IMG/VR virus record: IMGVR_UViG_3300012988_000041
Location: 1 to 23,686 of that record
DNA: 23,686 nucleotides
Source of the DNA: a virus
Reading direction: 5' to 3' (one strand)
Positions 1 to 9,600 of this stretch are shown piece after piece; positions within the stretch are counted from its first letter, which is position 1, and each line of letters begins with the position of its first letter. Under the pieces are notes generated by a model. It was given only the letters and a program-made list of their open reading frames with translations, was not told the origin of the DNA and did not search any database. The position numbers and the translations under genes are program-made.

Positions 1-1
1 G

Positions 2-373
2 AAGGAAGACCCGGCGTTCGCCCGCATGGAGCGTCAGGCCAAGCCTGCCGAGCCGGAAGATGAGGACGAGGTCGAAGTCACCCCGACGCCTGAGCCCGAG
101 CCGGTGAAGAAGACCCGCAAGCGCAAGGCCACCGCGTCGGCGGACGAGATCGCCGCTGCGGTCGGTGAGCCCGAGCAGCCTGTGGCCGAGGAAGCCCAGC
201 CGGACACCCCGCCCGCCACCGTCCGTAAGGGCTTCGGCGCCAAGAAGGCCAAGGCCGCCACCGCTCAGGCCGCGCCGGCTGAGGAGGCCTCCGACCCGTC
301 GCTGGGCGACGCCGCCTTGCAGGAGTTGGACGACGTGCTCAAGGGGTTCGACGACGGCGACGACGACGAGTAG
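2..373 (+). CDS. acidic-tailed phage protein, C-terminal part (possible ssDNA-binding protein)
   Basis: The reading frame is open to the left edge of the window (codons for KEDPAFAR precede the first ATG at 26), so this is probably the C-terminal end of a longer gene. What is visible is low-complexity: Glu/Pro-rich, then a basic KKTRKRK patch, Ala/Pro/Lys-rich linkers, and a final LDDVLKGFDDGDDDE tail. A disordered linker ending in a highly acidic tip is the usual C-terminus of phage single-stranded DNA-binding proteins such as T7 gp2.5. The position just upstream of a primase-helicase gene fits that role. The folded domain lies outside the window, so the function is inference; any protein with a disordered acidic tail would look the same. 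ATG 26 could be a real start, which would make it a 115-residue disordered protein. Confidence 0.6.
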   Translation, partial: KEDPAFARMERQAKPAEPEDEDEVEVTPTPEPEPVKKTRKRKATASADEIAAAVGEPEQPVAEEAQPDTPPATVRKGFGAKKAKAATAQAAPAEEASDPSLGDAALQELDDVLKGFDDGDDDE

Positions 374-385
374 TCGCACGCCTTA

Positions 386-407
386 GGGTCCGGCTTCGGC
401 CGGACCC
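386..407 (+). promoter_or_regulatory. 9-bp perfect hairpin with UUCG loop between two replication-region genes
   Basis: GGGTCCGGC (386-394) pairs perfectly with GCCGGACCC (399-407) around the loop TTCG. This forms a C(UUCG)G tetraloop, an exceptionally stable RNA fold. It sits in the 57-base gap between the acidic-tail gene and the helix-turn-helix gene. No T-run follows (the next bases are GCCCCGCTTAAGG), so it is not a canonical intrinsic terminator. It could block 3' exonuclease degradation of the upstream mRNA, act as an RNase III processing site, or attenuate transcription. Confidence 0.6.
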
Positions 408-430
408 GCCCCGCTTAAGGAGACAACCCG

Positions 431-697
431 ATGGAAACTATCGACTTCGCCCCCGTGAAAGCGGCGGACCTGAAGCCGTCTGATCTGGCCATGCTGGTGG
501 GTGTGGGACGCGTGTCCTGTTCATACTGGCTCAACGGGCACAAGCAGCCCCACACCCTCCACCATGCGAAGGTCCGGCGGATCGTTGACGCTATCGCCAA
601 GGCCACACAGAGTGGCCTGCTGCCGGTGCCGATCAATACGATGCGCCGTGAGCGAGCTCACTACATCCGGCAGGCGGTCGCCAAAGCCGCCAGCTGA
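431..697 (+). CDS. small helix-turn-helix DNA-binding protein
   Basis: This 88-residue protein begins with ATG preceded by a strong ribosome-binding site AAGGAGA (417-423, 7-base spacer). Residues about 14-40 (LKPSDLAMLVGV, then SYWLNGHKQP) have the pattern of an XRE/Cro-type helix-turn-helix: a helix with Ala and Leu at the turn, followed by a recognition helix containing YWLNG. Residues 41-66 form further helix, and the C-terminus is basic (MRRERAHYIRQAVAKAA). Phage proteins of this size with a single such domain are usually transcriptional regulators. Here, between the putative ssDNA-binding protein and the primase-helicase, it could control the replication genes or the switch to late expression. 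The DNA-binding fold is read from sequence; the regulatory target is not visible. Confidence 0.75.
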   Translation: METIDFAPVKAADLKPSDLAMLVGVGRVSCSYWLNGHKQPHTLHHAKVRRIVDAIAKATQSGLLPVPINTMRRERAHYIRQAVAKAAS

Positions 698-723
698 CCC
701 CAGTCGAAATTCACGAGGGCTAC

Positions 724-3657
724 GTGGACGATCTCACGTTCTTCAACACCGTCCTCCCATCGCAAGGCCTGAGGGTCGCCGCGATCCCCCACGAGAACAG
801 GGGTTTTCGACATTCCTGGGGTCCTGACAATGCGTGGTTGGTCAAAAAAACCCATGACCTAGATGCGCTGCCTAACGCCCATGTCTACTACGGGTGCTCG
901 TCCTTCCAGCCCGGACCACATCATCTAGGGAAATATCACCGGCGCCAGGAGTACGTCCTGCTGGTGCGATCGTTCTGGGTTGACCTCGATGTCGGCAAGT
1001 CCTTGCCGAACAAGCCGCCAAAGTACGCCACCCAGCGCGAAGCGGCCGACGCCATCGTGGCCTTCGCCGCGAACACTGGCCTCCCGACCCCCATGCTGGT
1101 GTCGAGCGGGGGCGGGGTCCACGCCTACTGGCCGATGGACCGGGACATGACGGTCGCCGAGTGGAAGCCCCTGGCGCAGGCCCTCAAGCGGGCGCTGACG
1201 GCCGCTGGCGTTCTCTTCGACCCAACCCGCACGGCTGACGAGGCGAGCGTCCTGCGGCCTCCTGGGACGACGAACCGCAAGGGCAAGGATCGCGCCGTGA
1301 CCGTGGTCCTCGACCGAGGCCAGACCAGTTTCGACAACATGGCCGCCAAGCTGGCCCCGATGGTCCAGGCTGCCGCCGTCTCGTCGGCCTCGCCTATCCT
1401 GCCCGGCAAGCTGTCGGCCCAGAACTCGGCGCTCGGCGGGGGCATGGGGCCTGACCCGTCGTCGGCCCTGATGATCGCCGACAACTGCGCCGTCATCGGG
1501 ATGATGCGGGACACGCGTGGCCTCGTCGATCAGCCCACTTGGTATCACTCGCTCGGCGTGCTGGTTCACACGGTCGAGGCCCCTGAAATCTGCCACGAGT
1601 GGTCGAAGGGGGACGACCGCTACACTGCCGCCGAGACCGACGAGAAGCTGGCCCAGGTGGCCAACCACGGCGCGACCACTTGCGCCAAGCTGTCCGAGTA
1701 TCAGTCCGAGGCGTGCGCGGCCTGCCCGTTCTGGGGGAAGATCAAGAGCCCGGTCCAGCTGGGGCGTCCGCGCCAGAGCGACCCGGGCGAGGCCGAGGCC
1801 AAGGAGATCACGTCCAAGCTGTTCGGCGGCGGTGCGACGGCCGGCGGCGACGTCCAGAGCGACGACATGCCGAACGGCTTCGGGCAGCGGGTGGAGCACG
1901 GCCATCCGGTGCTGACCCACTTCGTCCCCGCCGACGGTGACAAGCCCAAGCGCTGGGACGTATTCTGCGAGACGTTCTTCAGGCCGCTGTTCAACTACGA
2001 GGTCGACGGCGCCCACTTCAACGACTGGGTGGCGCTCGGCCGAGACGGCAAAGAGAGGACCTTCACGATGGAGGGCGGAACAATCGGAGCCGGCGGCGCA
2101 CCCCTGGCCAAGGCGCTCGGAGAGCGCGGCATCATGATCATCCCTGGCAAGGGGCGGGTCATGGACAGCTACATGAACCGGTGGATGGCCCACCTCACCC
2201 GCACCACCGCGCTGGTGAAGGCCTACAGCAGCTTCGGCTGGGCTGGCGATGTGTTCGTCACCGGCGGCGTCGTGGTCAACCCGGACGGCGCGGACACGCC
2301 GGCGGTCATGGCTGGCGTGGCCAAGCAGCGCAAGGACGCCGTCACGCTCAAAGGCGATCTGGAGACCTGGGTGCAGCTGGTCGATAAGGCCTACAACGCC
2401 CCCGGCCAGGAAGCCTTCCAGTTCCAGCTGGCGTGCGGGTTCGCCGCGCCCCTGCTCAGCCTGATGGATCAGGTCCGAGGGGTCACGGTCTACGCCCACT
2501 CGGCCGGGTCCGGCGTCGGCAAGTCCACCGTGCAGAAGGTGGCGCTCAGCGCCTGGGGCGACCCGGACATGATGATGCTGGCCCAGAACAAGGTCACGCA
2601 TAACGCGCTGTGGGGCCTGCTCGGGGCCTACAACTCCCTACCCATCGTCTACGACGAGTTGACCAACGTGAAGAACGACGAGGTGTCAGAACTCGTCTTC
2701 TCGATGTCGTCCGGCCGCGCCAAGGAACGGCTGCGCAACACCGGTCAGCTTCAAGACAACAACTCCAACTGGTCGACCATCCTGATGGCCAGCGGGAACA
2801 CCCTGCTGTCGGAGAAGCTGGCCGCCCACCGCGACAACGCCTCGGCCGAGATGAGCCGCCTGTTCGAGTTCACCCTGAACGCCGACCCCCACCTGAGCGT
2901 CGTCGACGCCAACGATCTGTTCCCTCAGTTCGACCGCCATTACGGCCACGCTGGTCTGGCCTTCGCCCGCTACATCGTGGCGAACAAGGCCAAGGTGACG
3001 GACTACCTGCGCAAGGTGCAGAAGCAGGTCGTGGCCGAGTTTCAGATGGAGCAGGTTGACCGGCACTGGTCAGCCCTGTTCGCCTCGGTGCTGGTGGCGC
3101 TCTACGTCTGCCGCGCCCTGCGGCTGGTGGCCTTCGAGGTCGCGCCGATCAAGGCGTGGATGCACGACCGCCTTGCCGAGAACCGGAACCAGAAGACGGC
3201 CCTGGTGCTCAGCGACGAGGAGAAGCTGGACCAGATGCTGCGGGACCTGTGGCCGGACGTGCTGGTCACTGTCGGCCGGGGCACGCGCAACAGCCCGTCC
3301 CAGCCGGTGATCGACAAGCCGCTCAACCGGGGCACCATCATCGGGCGCGGGATCATCGCCGACGCCAGCGGCCCCGAGGAACTGTGGATCAGCCGCCCGT
3401 CCATCCGCGAGTGGGCCGCCAAGCGGTCGGTCAACTACAACGACTTGCTCCAGGGCGCCGTCAACCTGGGCTGGGCGTTCCCGAGGGACGACCACCGGTT
3501 CAACCTCGGGGTCGGCACGGTCGGCCTCGTCACCGGCACGCACGTCATGTGCTGGCGGTTCCGGCCTGACCAGATGCCGGCGGCGGTCGCGACCCTGACC
3601 ACCCCTGGCAGCAACGTGGTGTCGCTGAACCATGGGCTGACGGGCGGCAAGCCCTAA
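724..3657 (+). CDS. primase-helicase replication protein (AEP-type primase domain plus DUF927-like P-loop ATPase)
   Basis: This 977-residue protein probably primes and unwinds phage DNA. The start is GTG 724, with GAGGG at 715-719; no in-frame ATG/GTG/TTG precedes it back to the previous gene. Residues about 60-190 look like an archaeo-eukaryotic primase (RepB-primase/PrimPol type): WVDLDV gives the metal-binding D87/D89, SSGGGVHAYW the H133 motif, and LRPPGTTNRK the third motif (R178, N184, K186). Residues 255-345 resemble a PriCT-like segment with a possible zinc site (C320, C331, C334). Residues about 395-720 form a DUF927-like helicase domain: Walker A HSAGSGVGKST (K600), Walker B LPIVYDEL (D644, E645) and a sensor-like TILMASGN. 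The remaining 250 residues are unassigned. The gene ends in an interlocked stop with the opposing giant virion gene. The two catalytic domains are clear; polymerase activity and helicase polarity are not known. Confidence 0.9.
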   Translation: MDDLTFFNTVLPSQGLRVAAIPHENRGFRHSWGPDNAWLVKKTHDLDALPNAHVYYGCSSFQPGPHHLGKYHRRQEYVLLVRSFWVDLDVGKSLPNKPPKYATQREAADAIVAFAANTGLPTPMLVSSGGGVHAYWPMDRDMTVAEWKPLAQALKRALTAAGVLFDPTRTADEASVLRPPGTTNRKGKDRAVTVVLDRGQTSFDNMAAKLAPMVQAAAVSSASPILPGKLSAQNSALGGGMGPDPSSALMIADNCAVIGMMRDTRGLVDQPTWYHSLGVLVHTVEAPEICHEWSKGDDRYTAAETDEKLAQVANHGATTCAKLSEYQSEACAACPFWGKIKSPVQLGRPRQSDPGEAEAKEITSKLFGGGATAGGDVQSDDMPNGFGQRVEHGHPVLTHFVPADGDKPKRWDVFCETFFRPLFNYEVDGAHFNDWVALGRDGKERTFTMEGGTIGAGGAPLAKALGERGIMIIPGKGRVMDSYMNRWMAHLTRTTALVKAYSSFGWAGDVFVTGGVVVNPDGADTPAVMAGVAKQRKDAVTLKGDLETWVQLVDKAYNAPGQEAFQFQLACGFAAPLLSLMDQVRGVTVYAHSAGSGVGKSTVQKVALSAWGDPDMMMLAQNKVTHNALWGLLGAYNSLPIVYDELTNVKNDEVSELVFSMSSGRAKERLRNTGQLQDNNSNWSTILMASGNTLLSEKLAAHRDNASAEMSRLFEFTLNADPHLSVVDANDLFPQFDRHYGHAGLAFARYIVANKAKVTDYLRKVQKQVVAEFQMEQVDRHWSALFASVLVALYVCRALRLVAFEVAPIKAWMHDRLAENRNQKTALVLSDEEKLDQMLRDLWPDVLVTVGRGTRNSPSQPVIDKPLNRGTIIGRGIIADASGPEELWISRPSIREWAAKRSVNYNDLLQGAVNLGWAFPRDDHRFNLGVGTVGLVTGTHVMCWRFRPDQMPAAVATLTTPGSNVVSLNHGLTGGKP

Positions 3658-6600
3658 GGCGTGGCGTCCAATGCGTCCTGCGGAGTGTCGGCGTAGAGCA
3701 TCTGCAAGGCCAGGGTCCGGTTGGCCGCCGTGGTCGGCACGCCGCCGATCACGTTCCGCTCCCGCTTCGCCTGGGCGCTCGGGGCCTTGAGCAGGGTCGA
3801 CAGCGGCTGGCGCTTGATCCCGTCCCGGGCGCGGGCGTCTTGGACGGCCTCGAATTCCTCGCGTACCGCACGGACCTTGGCGGGGTCCTTGCTCTCCACG
3901 GCCTTGATGTACTTGCTCTTCAGCTTGGAGGTCTGGGCGTCGTAATACTCGCCGATGGCGTAGTCCTTCGACCGGCGCTCGGCTTGGTTGGTCAGCGAGC
4001 GCGGCCGGACACCCATCGCGGTGTAGAAGCCGTCCAGACCTGAGATGTCCTCGGGCGGCATGAGCACGTCGCCCTTCTTGTCCGTCAGGCCTTCGGTCTC
4101 CAGGCGGAAGGCCTTGGCGCTGTTGGCGAACACGCCGGGCATCAGGCTCTCGGCCACGCGGCCCCAGTCGCCCTTCTCGGCGAAGCCCCAGCCGTCGATG
4201 GCCTTGGTCATCATGCCGCCGGACGGGCCCAACATCAGCTGGCCCATCGTCTCGTAGAACTTCTCCTTGTTGGTCACGGCCGCCGGCAGATCGCTGTAGG
4301 GCGCCAGGGAGAGGATGTTGCCCATGCCCAGGCGGTCGCTGGTGTCCATGCTCAGCAGGGCGTAGGGCGCACCCTTGTAGAGCAGGTCGGCCAGCCAATC
4401 GCGCTTCTCGCCTTCGCCGCCAGCGCCCAGGGCTTCCTTCAGGTCCTCCTGCCAGTTGTTCCAGTCCTTGTCGTCGTCATCGTCGAGCATGTTCAACAGC
4501 GCGCCGATGACCGGGCCCAGCAGCGCCGCGCCCGGCTGGCCGACGATCCCACCGATGGCCGCCATGTGGGCGCTGAGGAAGGCGAGGGCCTTGAAGCCCT
4601 GCACCTTCTCCTCACGTGTCGCGCCGGCGAAGGCCATGCGGAACTGCCGCGCCACCAGCTGGCCCATGATCAGCTGGAACTTGCGGAACTGAAGGGCGAC
4701 CTTGCCGAAGTTCCCGGCCACGTGGAAAGGCGTCGGGGAGTTGATGCCTGAGTAGTCTCCGTGCGCCTCGTAGATCATCTGCGAGGCGATCTCGCGCGCC
4801 TCGGTCTCGGTCTTGCCGTCAGCGATGGCCAGCTTGTAGGTCGCGATGCCGGTGACGACGCGGTTCGCCACCTCGACGCGCTGCGGCATCATGCGCAGAA
4901 ACGCGTCCACCTTGTTCCACGTCTGCGGCAGGACGCCGTCGCCGTTCACTTCCCAGTGGCCGTTCTCAGCGGCGAAGCCGGCGTCGAGGCGGCCGCGCTT
5001 GGCGAGATATTCCAACACGCCGTGCAGTTCCTTGGGGGCGTTCTTGAAGTCGATCCGCTCGTTCAGCTTGGTGCCCTTGGTCATCTTGCCGAACATCGAG
5101 TAGGCGGCCCAGGTCTCCCGGTTCGCAGCCCCGTAGCCGTACTTCGACGCCATGAGCGGCACGGCGATCAGCGAGTGCTGGGTGGCGTTCTGGAGGTAGT
5201 AGAAGGGCGACGTCAGCAGGGTCCAGATCGACACCGCGCGCACCGCGCGATCGATCACGCGGCTGGGCTTGGCGCCCACCGTCGAGGAGTAGCGGAACAT
5301 CACCTCGTTGACGCCGCGCTGGGCGTCCTGGCGCTTGTCGTAGTCGGCGTTCGAGGTCTCGTCCTTCATGGCGTAGATCGCGCTGGTGATCTGCGGCCCG
5401 TTGGAGATCGAGGCGATGTAGTTGGCCATGGCCGAGCCACGCGTGACGAAGGCGTGCATCATGTCCACGACCTCGCCGGTGACGGGGTCCCTGAGCGGCA
5501 CGTTCTTCCGGCCCAGTTCAGCCTTGCGGGCCGAAGCCTCCGACAGCGAGGACAGGTAGAGGTCCGTGACCAGACGGTCCATCCGCTGGGCCGCGCTCTT
5601 CCCCAGCTTGCCCTCGCCGGGCTTCGCCTTGGTGGCGGCGTTGATGGCCTTCTTGACCTGATCGAAGGCCAGGAACAGTTCCTCGCCGACGATGGCTCCG
5701 TCCTCAACCTTGCCGCGCTCGAACTGGTAGACGTTTTTCGGCCCGAACTTGGTGGCGACGTGGGAGGCCAGCGCCTCGGCCTCGGCCAAGGTGTCACGGA
5801 AGTCGACGTAGTGGTGCTCAGGATCGTCGGCCATCTTGTCGAGGGCCTTCTGATCCTTGGCCTTCTCGGCCGCCTTGTAGGTGTCGCTCTTGCCGACCAC
5901 CGCCCAGGCGCCCTCGCGGGCGATGGGGGTGTAGGGCGTACCGGCCTGGGTGTCGAAGACCCGCGAGAAGTTCTTCAGCGCCCGCTCCCAGTCGTCTTTG
6001 ATGCGCTTCGTCTGCTCCTCGGTCGTGGCCACGTCCAGCAGCGGCTTGTACTCGGCGTCGATGGTCTTCACGACCTCACGGTATAGCTTCTGACGGCCCT
6101 CGTGGTTGAAGAGGAAGACGTCCCTGATGACGTCGGCAGCCTTCTTGGACTGCGCCTCAATGGCCTTGAACATCTTGGCCATCTCAGGATCGATCGTCAC
6201 TCCACCTTCGACGTAGCCAGGGTCGTAGCCCCACTTCCCGCTGGTGGTGCTCGCCAGCAGGTAGTCGGAGATCGAGCCCGGCTTGGTCCCCTTCAGCTTC
6301 GCCGGCAGGGACTGGTAGACGGACTTGATGTTGGCCAGCCGCTCTTCAAACTCGCGGGCTTCGGCGTGGCCGTTGGAGACCAGATCGATCAACTTGCGCG
6401 CCGACGGGACCACCGCGCCCAGGCGGTTGGCGATGTCCTCGGTGCCGGACAACCACATCTGCATCTTCTTCAGCAGTTCGCGGCCGGACACGTCGACGGC
6501 CACCTTCGCCTTGTTGACGGCGGTGCGGCGGGCGTAGGCCTCGGGGGTCTTCTTCTCAGCCTTCACGCGCTGGAACTTGTCGCCGAACGCTGCGCGATCC

Positions 6601-9600
6601 AGCTTCTCTCCCCGGTCGTAGGCGGTGACGCGTGCGGCCGTGTCGAAGTCGGGCGTGTCGAGGGCGCCGGCCTTGAGCACCGACCACCCTGCATCAGCGA
6701 TCTCGGACAGCGCGCTGATCGGCGGCTTCACACCGAACAGGCTGCGGATCATCCCCATGATCTTGGCCCAGATCGACGTCGGGTTCGCCGGGGCGATCTT
6801 GTTGCCCTTGATGTCGTGGGTGCGCAGGAAGTTCTGGAGGGCGTCGTCGGTGAACACGCGGACGAACAGTTCGTCAGGGTCGGCGGCCGCCTCGATGGCC
6901 CAGATGTTCTCGTCGATCTCCTTCAGCAGGTTGGGGTGCTTGTCCTGCATCATCGTGTGGAAGTCGAACCACAGATTGCGGAAGGCCTCGTTGAACTTGT
7001 CACCCGACTGCCGCTTGGCCCCGATCAGATCGAGGTTTGTGGGGACCCCTCCGATGTCGAGGGTGTTGTAGCGGCCAGCGACCCACGAGTGCAGGGCCTC
7101 GTGGAGGATGGTCTCCTCGGACACGCCCGACGGCCCGTTGGTGGTCTTGTAGAGCAGCACGTTGCCGGTCTTGGTGTTGGTGACGCCGAGCGTGTTCAGG
7201 CTGGCGTTGCCCTCGTCTGAGACTTGGATCGTCGTCCCTTTGGCGAAGCCGCCCAGCAGCATCAGCCGCGCCAGTTCGCGATACTGAGGGTTCTTCGTGG
7301 TCTTCATGACGGCGCGGACGACGTTGTCCAGCTTGCCGGTCTTGAGCGCTTCGTCGACAACGGCCACGCCGTCGACATTGGTGCGGGCCTGGGCTTGGAA
7401 GGCCGCGCTGCCCATAGCGCCGGCGGCCAGTCCGGCCAGCCCTCGACGGGTGACGGCTTGTTGCTTGGTCTCGCCGCTCAGCAGCGCCAGTTCGGCGGCG
7501 ATGTTGTCGGTCGGCACGCGCTGCACGACGCCGCCGCGCACGGTCTCGGCCGTCACCTTGTCGGTCAGGGACTTGGCCTGGAGGGGCGTAATCTCGCCGG
7601 CGTTGCGCGCCTTGGCGATGTCCTTCATCAGGGCCTGACGCTCTTCGTCCACGTCCTCGTCGGTCTGGGCCTTCGCTTCGGCCTCAGCCTTCTTGGCGCG
7701 CAGCTTCATCAGCGCATCGGCAGACGCCGGCTTGGTTGGGGCCTTAGGCGTGGGGGCCTTGGCCTTCTCGACGGGCTTAGGGGCAGGCTTCGGCGCGGCC
7801 TTCGCCGCTGGCGCTGGGGCCTTCTTGGCGGGCGGGGCTACGGGCTCAGGCTTCTTCGCCTCGACCGCCTTGCGCGCGGCGACAGGCAGGCCGGCACGCT
7901 TCTGAGCGGCGCGCTCCTGGGTCTCCCGCTGGCGCTCTACGCTGGCGGACTTGAGCTTACGACGCGTCTCACGGGGACCGGCCGGACGCGCTGGCGGCGT
8001 GCTGGCTTCGGCCTCGCGGGCTTGCTGCTCGCGCTCGGCGGCGGCGAATTTCTTACCTCGCTCGAAATTGTAGAGGGTCGCGCCCTTGGTGGCGGTCGGG
8101 GTCTCATGGTCCTGGCCGAGCTCGGCCTTCATCCCCTCGCGGAACCACTTGGCCTGCACGGGGCCAAGGCTCTGGGTGGCGATGTGAGCGTCTGCACGGG
8201 CCGACGTGCTCGCAGCCGCTCGCTCTTGCGGAGTGGGAGCGGGCGCGGGCGTCTCGGTAGGCTTGGTCTGCGCTGTCGGCTCGGTGGGCTGTACGGGCTC
8301 AGGAGCGGGCGCTGGGCGCTCTCTGACGCCCAGGCTGGTGTCCTGTGCCGGAAGGGCCGCTTGCTGGGCCTGAGCCTCAGCCAAGGCCTCGCGGCGACGG
8401 AAGCTCTCTTCCATCCGCAGGGTGCGTTCTTCGGACGGGCCCAGAGCTTCGGGCAGGCCCATGTCGCGCAGGGTCTCGGCGAAGTCGGCGCGAGGGTTGG
8501 CGCTCTTGGAGGCGATCACCCGGGCCAGCACCTTGCCGCGCTCGGCCGCCTCGGCGGCGGCGTCGACGCGGGGCTGCACCTGGGCGAGTTGCGCCTGCTC
8601 CATCTGCGAACGGGCCGACAGGTCGTTGGCCCTAGCCTGCGCGCCTTCAGTGGCCAACTGCTCGCCCAGCTGCGCCAGTTCCGGGTTGACCTGAGGGCCA
8701 GCCGGCAGACGGTCTGCGCGCAGCGGGGGAGCCTCAGTAACGATCTCTGGGCCACGTGCCTTGGCCAGCCGCTCGGCCGTCTCGACGGCGGCCATGATGG
8801 TGCGTTCGCGCGACGCCAGCCTGCGCTGCTGATCGGACACATCCTCAGGCAGCAGCCGGTCCTCGATCTCGGCGAGGCTGTCGAAGTCTGCTTGCAGGCG
8901 TTCGCGCTCGCGGCCGATAGCCGCCGCAGCCTGCTCGCCTCCCTTGGCGATTTCCGGCGCCAGACTGTCAGCGGTCGTTTCGTCGACGTCGTCGCCAGCG
9001 AGCTCATCGATGCGGGCGCGCAGTTCGTCAGCCGTGAAGCTGACCTCATCGCCGGCGCGGCCGGGGGTCCCTGCGGCCGGACCTTCCGTGATCTCGTAGT
9101 CGCCGCGACGCGCCATGGCTGCGGCGAACTTCTGGACGTACTCCTCGCCCGACGTGCCCAGCACATCCCGGGCCTTGCTTCCGGTGCGGCGGGGACGGCC
9201 GGTGAACCACGCGCTCGCGGCGTCCTCGGCGTTGCCGAACCGCTCGACCAGACCACCGAACACGTGGTCGAACACGCGGTCCTGCGCCTCGGGATCAGCC
9301 AGGAATTCCTGAGGCGCCATCTCACGGCCCAGGGCTTCACGCGTCCACTGCGGCAGGTTGCGGCCCATCATCTGGTACTTGCCGTAGGCCCTGTCGCCTC
9401 GCTTCGTCACCGGGCCGACAGCCTGATAGTCGCCGCTGCCCCGGCTCTCGATGTCCGCGATGGCCGGGCCGTAGACTTGGCTCGGACGTCCCTTCCGCTG
9501 ATCGGTCAGGCGCAGATGTTCGACCGGGGCCTCGCCACGGATCGGCCCATCGACCGGGGCCGTCAGGCGCTTAGGCTCTGGGGCCGGCAGCGCCAGCATG

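Noticed and set aside
925-2601. Open frame of 558 codons on the - strand inside the primase-helicase gene
   Set aside because: Arg/Gly/His/Val-rich antisense shadow; the + strand has intact primase and Walker motifs across the same region.
3640-3680. Bidirectional intrinsic terminator at the convergent gene ends
   Set aside because: Only 4-5 bp stems and no T-runs on either side.
3070-4398. 442-codon - strand frame crossing the convergence point
   Set aside because: It overlaps both real genes in other frames, and its product is Arg/Pro/Gly-rich noise; it is a compositional frame.
7089-7103. HEALH as a chance motif only
   Set aside because: Considered because HExxH occurs by chance in long helical proteins; kept as a finding because of the strand-helix context and the downstream DPDELF motif, but not claimed as proven activity.
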